NCBI RefSeq assembly: GCF_000002875.2
Contig: NC_009409.2
Span: 554,627-618,626, forward strand
Direction of reading: 5' to 3'
Source: Leishmania infantum JPCM5
Taxonomy: Eukaryota; Euglenozoa; Kinetoplastea; Trypanosomatida; Trypanosomatidae
DNA length: 64,000 nt
Below the pieces are notes generated by a model that was given only the letters and a program-made list of their open reading frames with translations, did not search any database and was not told the DNA's origin. The position numbers were made by a program, and so were the translations under genes. Below, one piece after another: positions 1 through 11,226 of this stretch (its first letter is position 1; every line of letters starts with the position of its first letter).

Positions 1-691
1 CGTCATCACCACTGTTAGGAACGCACGCAAACACACACACGTATAAAAAAAGCACGTGCGAGAGAGAGATTCTCCGGCCGTTCAAACCAAATGTATAGCA
101 GCGGCAAAGGGAAGGGTCGAGAGCGGCAGAAAGCGCAAAAGCGGCATGACGCGAGCACGTGGCGGGGAAGAGCTGCTCACGAGTGGAGTCGGGAGGGCAT
201 GAAAAGAGAAAGAAGGGAGAGGAGAGAACCGATAGAAAGAGAGGTAGACACCAAAACCTCAAAGGAGCGAGAGAGTGACGTCCACACACACACACTCCCA
301 CAAGTGCACCAGTATTGTCTCCGTCATATATTTTTTTGGTTTGTGACGGGTTTACTGAACGTTGCTGCACCTCGATTCGCTCACTCCTTTGAGAAGCAGG
401 AGAGAACAGTGCAAGAGAGGAGGGATCAGAAAGAAAAAGGGAAACAAGCGAGAAGAAAAGCATGGTGAAGAGAGAGAAGCGCGAGTCTACACAAACATAC
501 GCACCAGTGAAGGAAAACACGCACACGCACACGACTGCGCATAAGAGCAACACAACGGAGAGGTTGAAAAGAACAAAGAAAGGCCACCGAGAAAGGGAGC
601 GCGGTAATCCACAACAGAGAACACGAAAAGATATTTTGTGTTTCAACGTCTCCACTCTGCCACAAAACACGAGCTTAGCGCACCTCTACCC
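1..691. other. Intergenic spacer, left edge
   Basis: No coding frame with convincing protein composition on either strand. The plus strand is rich in GA runs and short CA repeats, so the minus strand carries polypyrimidine stretches, as usual between trypanosomatid genes. It lies downstream of the 262-aa gene and probably upstream of a gene beyond the left edge. Confidence 0.6.
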
Positions 692-1181
692 CTGGCCCTG
701 CAACAGGCCCCCACACCGCGTGGCGCCAAGCAGCCGTAGACACGCGCCGCTGCAGAAATGCGCCGACCCAGTCAGCGAAGCGCGGCCTCCGCCCCAGACC
801 CTCTACCCGCCCTCCCCGCCCCGCAGGGTCGCCCCTCACGGCCGCTCGCCTTGTGCCCGGTCGCCACGTCGCGCATCCCTCGGGGCGCCTCGGGCTCCCC
901 GAGCCAGGGCGCGGTGAGGGCCGGGTGAGATACGTTCGGGTCAGGGCGGCATACTGCCCATCATACGGTTCGCACAAACACGTTCACAGCTGCAGGCCTC
1001 CCCCACGCAGCGCCATCCAGGACATGACCGCCGACACCCGTAGCGATAAATCGCTCTGACTTCGCTACGTCGTAGGTACCTGACCCTGGCACCACGAGGG
1101 GTGGTCCGGCACTGGCAGGGATAGGGGGAGGGGCTGCCTGGCTTCCCCGCAGAGAGTGGGTACTGAACCCTGGATACCACG
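692..1181 (-). mobile_element. SIDER-like retroposon, copy 1
   Basis: A GC-rich segment of about 490 bp, roughly 98-99% identical by eye to segments at 7397-7943, 13829-14376, 18842-19250 and 45273-45765. Its left end is shorter than in the 7.4-kb and 13.8-kb copies, while its right end (TGGATACCAC) matches theirs. Copy number, length near 0.5 kb, spacer location and fixed orientation relative to genes fit SIDER elements of Leishmania (short non-autonomous relatives of ingi/DIRE). Orientation is assumed from the gene strand. The open frames inside it are by-products of its GC content. Confidence 0.65.
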
Positions 1182-2936
1182 CTGGGGAGGCCGGCATCGG
1201 ACACTGAAAAGACGGGAGAACAAAAAAGAAAAAAGATCGCGGAAGAGGTGGCAATACGATCAAGCCAAGATAGGAGGAGAGGTCAGCCATCGCAGTTGGA
1301 AGAGCACGTGAGAGGGAAAGAAAGACGGTGACGCAAAGTGAAATCGGGAAGCATTGGAAGAAACGAACAAAAAAAGACTATCAGTACACACACTCTTGAG
1401 TTCACGTCCGCCTTCGCCTGTAAGTTCTTGTTATACAGGGTTGTCTCTCTCCCTTCCCCCTTCCTCTTTGCGGATGCCCTGCACCATCGCTGCCGCTTCT
1501 ATCCGTCGTGAAAGACGAAGAAGTGGCGCAAGGAGAGACTTCACAAAGAAGCGGTGGGTGAAAGGCTGCATAACACACAGAAACCAAGGGGAAAGAGGCG
1601 GAAGACGGAGAATCTACTCTTGTCTGAGAGCAAGGGATATGTATGCGCGTGTGTACCTATATATATGGGCTGATGGGAGTGTTGAGGAACGTGAAATAGA
1701 GAGCAGGAAAAAGTACAACCCGAAAAAGAGCTTTTCGTGATAACCCAGGAGCGAAACGCAAGAATCCAAAGAGAGAAGGTAGACAAGCGAATTCCTGTCT
1801 GACACCCACACGCAGCCACGGTCACATATTGCGTGTCCACACATAAACGGAGAGGCGAAGAGGGTGCAGCTTGACGTTCCAAATCTGAAGATCAGCCACG
1901 AGATGTGCAGGGCAGATTCCCCCTGCACGCACGTCCAACTGCATTCGAACCTTCCCTATTTGTGAGGCTCAGGTGGTGGTGGAGGGCAACGCGCGTGCAG
2001 ATCCGTGTTACTAGCGCCCATGTGATGTTAAACTCATCACAGAAAGACTTGAATCATACCCCTATGGAGGAGGTGGAAAAGAAAGAGAGAGAGACAGGGG
2101 ACCGGACAAGTACTACACAAGTGCTATGTAAAAGAGAGACTTAAAGTAGGCGAGAAAAAAAAAACAGGAGGAGAAATGAAATATAAAAATAAAAATCAAA
2201 AAGGAAAAGGCGCAAGGAAGAAAGAGTAAACATAATTGGAGCTAAAATGTGCAAAAAAAAAAGAATGAAAAAGAAGAGGTAGGGAAGAAGGAAGGATCTC
2301 TGCCTTTTTTCTTTGCTTCGCATTTTTCTTTTGGGGGATTTTGCGTGATTGATAAGAACCGCATGCGGAGACTCGCAGTAGTGGGCATGGTAGTAGTCAT
2401 TGCAGTGGGAAGAAAGGCCGCACACATACACAAAAAAAAAAGAGCACCCACACAACCAGAAACAGAGAAGTACGCACGAAAAAAAAAACGGGAAGAAGAG
2501 TGGCAGTGAGGCAAAGCAGTATCGAAGAAGGTGCGAAATGGCGAGAGGGGTAAAGGGATGAAAAAAAAAGAAGAGGTAAAAGGATGGATGGGATATCACA
2601 GAAGAAGATAGAAGCGAACTAAAGGGAGAAAAAGTGGAGGGGTAGGGGATACATATGTCAGGCAGAAAAATCAAGCAAGAGAGACACAAACGTGGCTACG
2701 CATTTGGCAGCAGGGGAGAGACAGAGAGCAAAGGAAAAAGGAAAGACGAAGATGCAAAGAAGCTCCTTGTACGACCCCGCCCTCTTCCCCAACTCCGTTT
2801 CTACCAGAAACTGAGGAAAAGCAAGAAAAGGGGGAGGAACGGACAAGGCGCTGTCTTCTCTGCGTGTTCGGATAGTTTCATCTTACCAAGTCACTGTTCC
2901 TTTTACTTCTATGCTCATTGAAACTTGCAGGTGCAG
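1182..2936. other. Spacer with long purine-rich strand
   Basis: No gene recognised. From about 2141 to 2700 the plus strand is almost purely A and G, so the minus strand is a long polypyrimidine stretch that stays open as a frame of S, F, L and P codons only. This is composition, not coding. It could supply splice-acceptor or polyadenylation signals for the gene to the right. Confidence 0.6.
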
Positions 2937-3725
2937 TTACCCGCAGGGCTGCTGTTGCGTGATGCAGGTTCTCCGAAGCACCCATTGCTGCCATTCCTTC
3001 TCAGCAGCCTCCTCGATCGCAGAGGACCATGTGGTGGCAGAAGAGGTAAATGAAGGCATCAGCTTTGATGTCCTACGCACTGCCTCCTCGCGCGTCAGCG
3101 TCTCTCCTGTGAGAAGGTTCAAGTACAGAACAGCTGGCTTTTGAGCTGCAGAGTGAGGGGGTACGGACACCGCCATGTCTTCAGTGCACGCATCATTACA
3201 TGGCCACCCCAGCACCTCCACGATGTCCAAACCTCCGAAAACGTACGGGCGGGAGGGGGTGAGAAGGCCCAAGCGCACGTGCAGGTACAGATTGCCGTTT
3301 CCGCTGCTTGCATCATCGTCACACACACTGCTGTCCCTTGTGTTTGTCGGGCTGTCGTCAGCCACGCGCAGCCGCTTTCGCTGGCAGTAATGCGCTCGCG
3401 CCACGGATAACGGAGCCAGCCGAGGCAGCCTTGTCGAGAACGAGTCAAGTCCGACACGATTCCACGCCAGCGACCGCCTCCGGAGCGTCAGAGGCTCAGG
3501 CAGAAGCTGACTCAGGGTGTACTGGGGCACAAAGGAGGATGCAGAGGATAGTGCATGATCTTGCGGAGCGGTTTCCCATGCACTGATCAGCGGGCCGAGC
3601 AACGCCGCCCTGCGCTGCGGCTGAACAACCACCCAGTCGCCAACCTGGAGGTCGCAGTCGGCATCAAAGTTGGGCAGGTAGCCGTACATGTCCACCAACG
3701 AAAGAAACGGTGGAATTGCTGTCAT
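2937..3725 (-). CDS. Conserved-type hypothetical protein, 262 aa
   Basis: Not recognised. The frame extends upstream to 3863, but the extra 46 residues are hydrophobic and spacer-like, so the ATG at 3725 (MTAIPPFLSLVD) is preferred. The N-terminus has an acidic patch followed by VGDWVVVQP, which resembles a small beta-barrel opening. The middle is basic (RAHYCQRKRLRV) and then has a DDD/SSGNGN linker. The C-terminal third has hydrophobic strands (GLDIVEVLGWPC, PAVLYLNLLTGETLT) and an acidic helix near EEAAEKEWQQW. There is no signal peptide or membrane segment in the chosen frame. Codon use and balanced composition support a real protein, with long spacers on both sides. Confidence 0.7.
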   Translation of the reverse strand: MTAIPPFLSLVDMYGYLPNFDADCDLQVGDWVVVQPQRRAALLGPLISAWETAPQDHALSSASSFVPQYTLSQLLPEPLTLRRRSLAWNRVGLDSFSTRLPRLAPLSVARAHYCQRKRLRVADDSPTNTRDSSVCDDDASSGNGNLYLHVRLGLLTPSRPYVFGGLDIVEVLGWPCNDACTEDMAVSVPPHSAAQKPAVLYLNLLTGETLTREEAVRRTSKLMPSFTSSATTWSSAIEEAAEKEWQQWVLRRTCITQQQPCG

Positions 3726-6438
3726 TGTGCGGAGAAAAAGAAAACAAAGCAAGAGAAGAAACAAACAAAAAACTAGGGGTGTTATAAAGATATCTGTTAG
3801 GTATTCAGTGGTGTGTAGATACCTGTGCGCGTGTGCGTGTATGACTACTGAAGCCAATAACAACGATAGAGGTGGTGTATCGTGTATTGATCAATCGCGG
3901 CTCGCAAAGACGATCGCCTCAGGCAGCGACATGCACGGACGCTCAGAGACACAATCTTCACACTTTCTGCTGTTTCCCTTTCCTTTTCCTGCGCGCACAA
4001 CAGAAGTAGAGTGGAGCAGAGAAAAAGAAAGAAAGTCACTTGTGTCTGTTACTGGTGGTGGTATTGCGTACTACTTCTCTGACGAGAGAGAGCGTGCAAT
4101 GCAAAGATGGAAAAAACGGGTGGAGAAAAGAGGGAAAAGCAAAGGGCACCACAAACAGCGAAGACAAGAGTGAAAAAAAAAAAGAACCAACGAAATCGAA
4201 AGTTCGAAGAAAAGCCGACAAGAGATCTGGAATATGCCGTGAATGCGTGAGTCGATACGTGTGAGGCAGCACGAGAGACAGCAAGGGGGAGGCAGAAAGA
4301 GATCAAAGCAAAATGGAAAAGGCACCCGCACGCACACACACACACACGCAAACCAGTAAAGAGAGAAACAAAAGTGAACAGGGAAAAAGAATGAAGTAGG
4401 TGCGCACGATGAGAGAAAACAAGAGCAAAACGAAAAAATAATATATATATATATATATGTGTGTAGCTAAAACGGAAAGGGAAGCCCAAAGGGGGGAGGA
4501 GGGAGGGGCAGATCAATGAAAGCAAAAAAGGAAAAGGATGAAAAACAGTGTGAAACAAATAAGATAGAAACAGCGATGAAACTAAGCACTGGAGAAACCA
4601 AAAAAGAATTGTGTATGGGAAGAGAATCACTGAGATACATGAACACACGCACTCGCCTGTGTCTGGTAGAATCTCGCTGAGTGAACGGTGTGGAGGATTC
4701 GCTGTTACTGTTCCACCAAGCCACAAGGTTGCTGCCGACGCAGCTGGAAAGGAAGGGAAAGAGAGTGTGGGTGCACCTCTGACTGATCTATAGCCTTACG
4801 AGCGATGACGAAGAGGAAGAAAAAAAAAGTGCAGGGGCTTCGCAGTGCCAGCTCGTGTCTCACAAATGCTAGCTTTGTTCCACACACACACACGCACGCA
4901 CGCACGCACGCGCACGCAGAACGTACACGAGGAGCACCCTGCAAAAGAGTTTCTTCTTTAGGGTTGAAGAAGAGAGGCGCGTTCGTAGAAAGCGAGGGTG
5001 GGGAGCAGTGTCGTCTTTTGGTGTGAAAGCAGCTATGTTCTCGATAGAGATCTTGAGCTAAATGGAAGGCAAAAAAAAAACACAAGCACACCGAAAAATG
5101 CTAAAAAGGACGCGCGTGGCAAAGAGGGAAGACGAGCGTGAGAAGAAGTGAGTAAAGCGCTTTGAAAGGGGTGATTCGGAAGCGAGAACGCTGATGGTTG
5201 TTTTTTTTTGTATTCGCTTTTGCGTGAGCTGCGCTTCTTCTGCGCTTGATTCGTCGACCTCGGTATGACGGTCGTGTGTGTACGTGTGCGTGGCGCAAGC
5301 GTCGAGTCGGAAACGGGGGAGAGAAATAAGACAGAGGAGGGACGAAAAAGAAACCATGTGAGGCGTAGATCATTTCGGGGCACATGCGCTGGCACGTACG
5401 GGCCGCAGTCGTTGCTCTCGAGCCTTCACCCCCCCCCCCCGATTCCAGCAGTGCCAATGTGGCCCTCAGCACCGGAACAGCAAAGCACGCGCAGTCGTAC
5501 GTATCGATCGAGGCAACAGCCTGTTTCAAATCGAAACTTTCGGCAAACAATGCAAAACGCAGTTTCTCATTATGACGCTGTCGGCGAACCTTTACACCTC
5601 TGTGTTCCATACACCATTCCTCAACCCCCTCTCCCCAGGCTAAGGTGTTCTCCTTATGTTGTACGTTTTCTTTTGAAATCCGTTCATTCGATAACAGGTG
5701 CGAAAATGAAACTGAGGGCAAAAAAGGGGGGACGGGCAACACGTGCATGTAAAGCGATACAAAACGCGCAGGATAGCGAAGCGAACCCAGGAAGTAAGAA
5801 AGGCAGAGACGGCAGTGACAGGTGAGAAGGCAGAAAACACGCATGAAATTCACTCTAAAAATGGAGAGCGATGAGCAAAATGGAAACAGTGGCAAGCACA
5901 CACCTTCCTTTCATGTGCACCTGGAAAGTAAATTGGAACGGTGACCCTGATTGCTATGAAAAAAAGGTGCAAGTGGCGCCCTGAGCAGAGTGCGGAGGAG
6001 GCGGGTGCCAACACCAAAAAGGTTCACATACGTGCCATCCCCCACCCTCTTGCTCTGCTACCCGATTGGCACGATGAGTGCACAGGGAGCCCATGAAAGC
6101 GTGCGATACCTCTCCTCACTACCACACAACACGGCGACCACTGCATTCTCTTCGTCTCCCCTCCCTTTTTTTTTGTCCCCCCCCCACGCGACGGCAGCTC
6201 TTGTGACGCGCCACTGCCTCTCCCTGGGGGAAAAGAAGAGGGGGCGGGGCTCTCCCCCGTCCTGCTCCACACACACACACAAACAGCAGCGGTCGCTTTT
6301 GAGTCTTCGGTACGAAAAGGACGGTAAAAGAGATCTGCACATCCAAATGCGTGGATTATGCGAAGACAGCCAAGCGTAAAGGAAGGCTGCAGCAAAGAAA
6401 GAAGGGGCGCCGACAGATACAACAAAGAGATGGTTCCT
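3726..6438. other. Intergenic spacer with microsatellites
   Basis: No supportable gene. It includes a CA run near 4330-4346, an (AT)n run at about 4438-4458, a CACG-type run near 4884-4916 and C or T homopolymers near 5428-5441 and 6170-6187. The minus-strand open frame at 5101-5901 looks like translated polypyrimidine sequence, apart from a short better-composed stretch around 5450-5560. Confidence 0.55.
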
Positions 6439-6699
6439 CTACAAGAGCGCGTAGCAAATGATGTACATGGGTCCGCCGATGGCCAGCGTCACAATGAGCA
6501 GGAAAATAATCACCACTACTACTTTCTCTACAGGCTCATATTCGTCAAACGCAACCTCCCGACCCAAACGCTTGATGATGCGGTGGATCGCGTTGCACTG
6601 CCTCACGGTGGCTAGCGGCACCTCGGTGTAGTGCTTGGAGGTGTCCTGTGGCGGGTACGGCCTCCGGTTACGGTGAACAGTCGTGGCAGTGGCGTACAT
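6439..6699 (-). CDS. Small tail-anchored membrane protein, 86 aa
   Basis: The frame opens earlier but only with GTG, so the ATG at 6699 (MYATATTVHRNRR) is taken as start. The first 60 residues are soluble and basic, with RRPYPPQDTSKHY and a helix around CNAIHRIIKRLG, followed by an acidic pair EYEPVEK. Residues about 60-86 form one hydrophobic span ending in CYALL at the terminus. That is the layout of a tail-anchored protein inserted after translation into ER or mitochondrial membrane. I cannot assign a family. Short SNARE-like or respiratory-complex accessory subunits are alternatives. It sits alone between two spacers in the same direction as its neighbours. Confidence 0.65.
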   Translation of the reverse strand: MYATATTVHRNRRPYPPQDTSKHYTEVPLATVRQCNAIHRIIKRLGREVAFDEYEPVEKVVVVIIFLLIVTLAIGGPMYIICYALL

Positions 6700-7396
6700 T
6701 TCTGGATTCCTGGCGTCTAAGCCACGGGACACCGTTTTCGATAGGATTTAGAGCTCCAGAGCGAGTGAGACACGAATCTTTCGAAGCTGCGCGTAAAGAA
6801 TGTGCTGTGGCTTTGAGAGGACTGCGTGAGCCAGATTGAACTGCTTTAGCATTTTCTTTTTTTGTGTGTGCAAAGAATCCCAAAAGATTCTCGAGCGAGT
6901 GAAGTGCACGTGAAAAGGCGAGGAGAAGAGCAGGAGAACACGTTGAGGACGAGTGAACGTGAGCAACGGTACGAGGCACGGCATAAGGCACACACACACA
7001 AATTAGCGATTAGGTATTCGAGCAAGTCGGCATGTGGGCGCCACGACACTCATCCAGAGCTACAACTGAGGACATACGCATCGTAGACTGAGAGCGTGTC
7101 AGAAGACGCCTCGATCCCTACTGCGAAGTGACTGATGTGTGACAACTTTGGTAGCATCCTTGCCGCCTCTGTGCCTCTGCCTCAAGCGTGGGAAATCGCT
7201 CTGGAGCTGTTCAGTGGCAAACGTGTGCAGAAGACCTTCTTGATGGCAGTACTCAGGAAAAGGAAGGGCGACGCGCGAACACGAACGGAGCTCATTGTGG
7301 CGTTCTCAGCGGAATGGCGCTCTCCTCTTTCTTTCCCTTGTTTACCCGAGCAAGCGCTCCTTCCTCGCGTTTCTCGTATGTCGCCTCCTTTTTCAC
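6700..7396. other. Intergenic spacer
   Basis: No minus-strand gene seen. A plus-strand ATG frame begins at 7135 and runs through the adjacent SIDER-like element. It opposes every gene here and is not accepted as coding. Confidence 0.5.
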
Positions 7397-7943
7397 AACG
7401 CGTCTATTTCTCTGCCATACAGCATGGGCACAACGCCCCTTCCTCCCTCCCACCCGGCCCAGCCACAGGCCCCCACACCGCGTGGCGCCAAGCAGCCGTA
7501 GACACGCGCCGCTGCAGAAATGCGCCGACCCAGTCAGCGAAGCGCGGCCTCCGCCCCAGACCCTCTACCCGCCCTCCCCGCCCCGCAGGGTCGCCCCTCA
7601 CGGCCGCTCGCCTTGTGCCCGGTCGCCACGTCGCGCATCCCTCGGGGCGCCTCGGGCTCCCCGAGCCAGGGCGCGGTGAGGGCCGGGTGAGATACGTTCG
7701 GGTCAGGGCGGCATACTGCCCATCATATGGTTCGCACAAACACGTTCACAGCTGCAGGCCTCCCCCACGCAGCGCCATCCAGGACATGACCGCCGACACC
7801 CGTAGCGATAAATCGCTCTGACTTCGCTACGTCGTAGGTACCTGACCCTGGCACCACGAGGGGTGGTCCGGCACTGACAGGGATAGGGGGAGGGGCTGCC
7901 TGGCTTCCCCGCAGAGAGTGGGTACTGAACCCTGGATACCACA
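7397..7943 (-). mobile_element. SIDER-like retroposon, copy 2 (full length)
   Basis: About 547 bp and one of the two longest copies. It shares with the 13.8-kb copy the left extension starting near ACGCG and TATTTCTCTGCCATACAGC. It lies wholly in the 3' untranslated stretch of the downstream-transcribed 257-aa membrane protein gene, its edge only about 30 nt past that stop codon. SIDERs in Leishmania 3' UTRs are known to influence mRNA stability and translation. That role here is inferred from position. Confidence 0.7.
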
Positions 7944-7972
7944 CCCTAAAGTGTCCCCCGTCATCAGGGTTC

Positions 7973-8746
7973 TCACTTAATACGGGGAAAAAAGAGCCCG
8001 GTCTTTTGCACATATGCCTTCCAGCCAGCGTGACGGCTCATCCGGATGTCCTTGGCGAGCATCGATGGAAGAAAAAGACCCGTCCAGATCGTCAGTAAGA
8101 TCACCCACGAGCTCGTGCGACCCGAAACAAAGGCAAAGGACCCATAGATCATCACCTCACCAAGGTAGTTGGGGTTTCGCGTGCGGGCAAAGAAGCCGTT
8201 TGTAATGAGGCCTTTACGCTCTCGCAGCACGAAGTATTTCTGCCCATCCGCCCCCATCATGATCGCGAGGCCGACAGCGTACACCACTGTCGCGGCACAG
8301 AGAGCGACGTTCGATCGCTCTGCGCCTTGCATGATGGCGTTGTAGGCAATCATCCAGTAAGGGCCAAGCACCGCCGCGAAGGCGGCAATGGCGCTCCCGA
8401 TGGTGATCTTTAGATCCCACCGTGGGTCCGGGAAGACCAGGTGCTTCAGGTACCAGCAGAGCCCGTAGCTGCCGTGCAAGGCGGTGTAAGTCGTCGCAGT
8501 TGCAGAGAAGTTTCCAGACCTCCACATCATGGCACTGCAGACAAAAAGCGTCGTGCATTTTTGAAAATTGATGACGTGAGCAAGCTTGATGCACCGTGGT
8601 CCACCAAGGAAGGAGGTGGAGAGGTAGTCACTGAAACCCATCCATTTGCGCACAAACCGTTGAAACAGAGACTCCGGCGCCTGTTTCTTCGGCTCCTCCT
8701 CGACTGCGGTGCCTGACTGAGGTCTGGCACGGTCTTGTGCAGACAT
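7973..8746 (-). CDS. DUF1295 / steroid 5-alpha-reductase-like membrane protein, 257 aa
   Basis: An integral membrane protein with a soluble basic/acidic N-terminus of about 30 residues, then several hydrophobic spans (about 58-72, 113-140, 146-164 and 198-230). The C-terminal part carries ARTRNPNYLGEVMIYG at about 187-202 and a late RHAGWKAYVQKTG. These are hallmarks of the DUF1295/ICMT-like fold shared by steroid reductases and isoprenylcysteine methyltransferases, where this region binds NADPH or the methyl donor near the membrane face. Substrate cannot be told from sequence; a lipid or sterol reductase is the likeliest guess. ATG at 8746 is the only sensible start. Its 3' flank is occupied by a SIDER-like element. 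Confidence 0.8.
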   Translation of the reverse strand: MSAQDRARPQSGTAVEEEPKKQAPESLFQRFVRKWMGFSDYLSTSFLGGPRCIKLAHVINFQKCTTLFVCSAMMWRSGNFSATATTYTALHGSYGLCWYLKHLVFPDPRWDLKITIGSAIAAFAAVLGPYWMIAYNAIMQGAERSNVALCAATVVYAVGLAIMMGADGQKYFVLRERKGLITNGFFARTRNPNYLGEVMIYGSFAFVSGRTSSWVILLTIWTGLFLPSMLAKDIRMSRHAGWKAYVQKTGLFFPRIK

Positions 8747-9325
8747 GGTAGAAGGTTACCCTTCGAGGCAATTTCTCTAAGAAAACGACAAACAAAAGGA
8801 GCCTGTGAAGAGCAGCGGCTTGAGAGTATCCTTGTCAGCTCCTCTGTGTGTGCGTGCGTGTTTTGCTTTTCTGCAACCGTATGCAAGGGATGTAAGAATG
8901 GCAACAACCGAACTGCAAAATGCGAGCTCGCTACCTCCCTGCCATTTGCGTAGGCCGAAAGGACACAAAACAATAAACGAGAGAGTAACGGTAAGGGGCA
9001 AGTGAGTTCAGCAGGGGGTTAACCATAATTGCACAATGAACGCCCGAATATCGCACACGACGCTCGGGCCCAAAGGACAGGCACACGATGCAACTACAGA
9101 GTGCATGTACTTCCGTCCAAAGAAACCACGGAGAAGAAATCAGCCAGAAGGCTGCGCTTGCTCGGCCTCCTTGAGCAAAGGGAAAAAAGATGTCGTGGTG
9201 ATTGGACATGATCTTCCTTAGTCTCTGTAGAAAAAATGCGGGCAGAAAGCTGCGCTCATAGCAGCTTGAGCAAAGGCCCCAGTAGCGTTTGCTGTTGCAC
9301 CACCTGTGTCTAGTGTGCGAATCGG
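8747..9325. other. Intergenic spacer
   Basis: No gene recognised between the release factor stop and the membrane protein start. Small frames on both strands have biased composition and no motif. Confidence 0.5.
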
Positions 9326-10645
9326 CTATACAACGCTACCGAAGCCGCCTTTGATGTGCTTGAGAAGCACATTCATCACCTGCTCTCGATCGTTGATGTC
9401 GTTGAGCTCGTCGTGGAGGCCCTTCAAGCCGCTGCCACGCTCCATGAAGGAGGACAAAGCATAGTCTTTCCCAATGCGGTGGTCCGTCACACGATTCTGC
9501 GGGTAATTGTACGTTCGCATCTTGTCAGAGCGCTCCCCGCTGCTCCATTGGTTTTGCCACGCTTTGTGGAGAGAACTGTTCTGCTCCTTCACACGCTGCA
9601 CCAGAATCTGCTGCGCTACCGTCTGCAGTGCGAGCTCTTTGTTTCCGAGGGCCGAGCGGGACTGGTGACACTTGACGGATATACCAGAGGGCTTGTGCGT
9701 GAGCACCACGCAGTTGGAGCTGCTCTGCATCCCCTGTCCGCCGGGGCCAGAGCCGCGAACAAAGTCGATCTTGCAGTCGCTTTCGTGAACGTCAACCGAT
9801 ACCGGATCCAGCACAGGCATCATGGTGAAAACTGCGGTGGAGGTCTGCATCTTTCCTGCGGCGTCTGTCACCGGCACGCGCTGAACTTTGTGCACGCCGA
9901 TCTCGTGGCGCATGTTGCGATAGACCCCTTCCCCGCAAACCTGAAACTCGTTAGAGTTGGCGGCTTCACTGCCGTCGTCCTTAACCACCGGACGAACCTT
10001 CCAGTTGCGAAACTCTGTCGCATACATGCGATACATTTCCGCCAGCTCTGCGGCAAACAGACTCGCCTCCTCACCTCCAGCCTTCCCTTCAACGTTGATA
10101 TTCCAGACATTCGTCACGGACCCTACCAAATCATCAGACCCGATCCGGCGCTCCATCACCGCATTAACCTCACCCTCCAGCACCCGGAGCTGGTCCGTGA
10201 GTGTGGCGATGTCCTCCTTGGCCATGTCGAAAATCTCCTCATCTTCCCTACTGCGCACGCTCTTGGACTGTAGCTGATCGTGCAGCGTCACATTTTCATC
10301 CAACTGCCGCAGCACAGCACACACCTTCTCTGCGATGTCAAGCTCGTCACGGTACTTGGTATTCCACCTCACGTAGTCGAACGGGGAGTTATCCACGCAG
10401 TTGACAAGGGCGTTAACTTTAGTGTCGCTCACGGAGTCCTCCTGCCACTTTTCCAGCGCAATCCGCTTCTCATGAAGGCGGATCAGGTACTCGGTAACGA
10501 GAGGGTGATGAATGAAACTGATCAGCGCTCGTGTGTTCTCCTTGAGCGCCCAGTCGCAATACTCAGCTTTCACGGCGGAAAGCTTTTTGACACCGCCTTG
10601 TGTGCCGCCAGCCCCGAACAGCAGCCGCGCCGTCCACCACAGCAT
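9326..10645 (-). CDS. MRF1: Mitochondrial peptide chain release factor 1
   Basis: A class I release factor of 439 residues. The codon-reading domain contains VHKVQRVPVTDAAGK near 251-265, where the PxT tripeptide (PVT) marks the RF1 type that reads UAA and UAG. The catalytic loop GSGPGGQGMQSS near 296-307 contains the universal GGQ that triggers peptidyl-tRNA hydrolysis, followed by the expected HKPSGISVKCHQSRS. The N-terminus MLWWTARLLFGAGG is short, hydrophobic and basic, suiting a mitochondrial presequence. Trypanosomatid mitochondria are known to use one RF1-type factor because UGA codes for Trp there. The ATG at 10645 is taken as start since bacterial-like sequence begins soon after. Confidence 0.93.
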   Translation of the reverse strand: MLWWTARLLFGAGGTQGGVKKLSAVKAEYCDWALKENTRALISFIHHPLVTEYLIRLHEKRIALEKWQEDSVSDTKVNALVNCVDNSPFDYVRWNTKYRDELDIAEKVCAVLRQLDENVTLHDQLQSKSVRSREDEEIFDMAKEDIATLTDQLRVLEGEVNAVMERRIGSDDLVGSVTNVWNINVEGKAGGEEASLFAAELAEMYRMYATEFRNWKVRPVVKDDGSEAANSNEFQVCGEGVYRNMRHEIGVHKVQRVPVTDAAGKMQTSTAVFTMMPVLDPVSVDVHESDCKIDFVRGSGPGGQGMQSSSNCVVLTHKPSGISVKCHQSRSALGNKELALQTVAQQILVQRVKEQNSSLHKAWQNQWSSGERSDKMRTYNYPQNRVTDHRIGKDYALSSFMERGSGLKGLHDELNDINDREQVMNVLLKHIKGGFGSVV

Positions 10646-11226
10646 TCACTCAGTAAAGCGCCAGACCGCGCAGGTCGATAAGACGTGCTGTGGAGCTGTA
10701 CACCTAACGAGACGAGGAAAGTGAAGATGGAGAACATTTCACTCGCAACGCTCCTTCAGGAAGAATAAGAGAGACTGAGAGCATAACAGAGGAGCTCAAA
10801 AGGGCACACCTCAAAGTAAAGCGAGCCAAGAGAGACAAGAGCCATCCATAAGGCCATCTGGTGTCCACCGCTCTCTTGCACTCGTTGCACACTGTGCGTG
10901 CGAGAAGAGTGGAGCCTCGGCTTTGTTCCCAAACGCCCCGCAGGCAAGAGAAAGTTAAACATTTCTTTTGTGGTCTTCAGTTTTCTGGCTACCACCTTGA
11001 AGGCGCCGAAAACGGGTATGGTACATGTCAAACTAAAAGTAGAAAAAGAAGCACTGCCGTCGCGAGAAGCAAACGGTGTGCAGCACTATGATACATTCAT
11101 CGCCCAGCACATTCACTATATGCACACATGTTCAACACTCCGCTGAGACAACGAAAGGCAGGCCGGAAACTCGGTACATTTTAGAGAAGAAAGAACTGCT
11201 GAGCGCGAGATCCGCTAGCCAGCTCA
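10646..11226. other. Intergenic spacer
   Basis: About 580 bp with no gene recognised, carrying the 3' end of the DM10/EF-hand gene and the leader of the release factor gene. AG-rich plus strand near 10720-10830 gives pyrimidine-rich sequence on the coding strand close to the release factor start. Confidence 0.5.

Noticed and set aside
1930..1970. Possible tRNA TPsiC-like GGTTCGAAT on the minus strand
   Set aside because: No matching A box or cloverleaf was found around it, so no tRNA is called.
2141..2689. Minus-strand 182-codon frame of S, F, L and P
   Set aside because: Translation of a polypyrimidine tract; no protein-like complexity.
7135..7821. Plus-strand ATG frame of 228 codons
   Set aside because: It opposes every gene in the window, and its second half is simply the SIDER-like element, whose same frame also appears at the other copies. 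The first 80 codons have no recognised motif.
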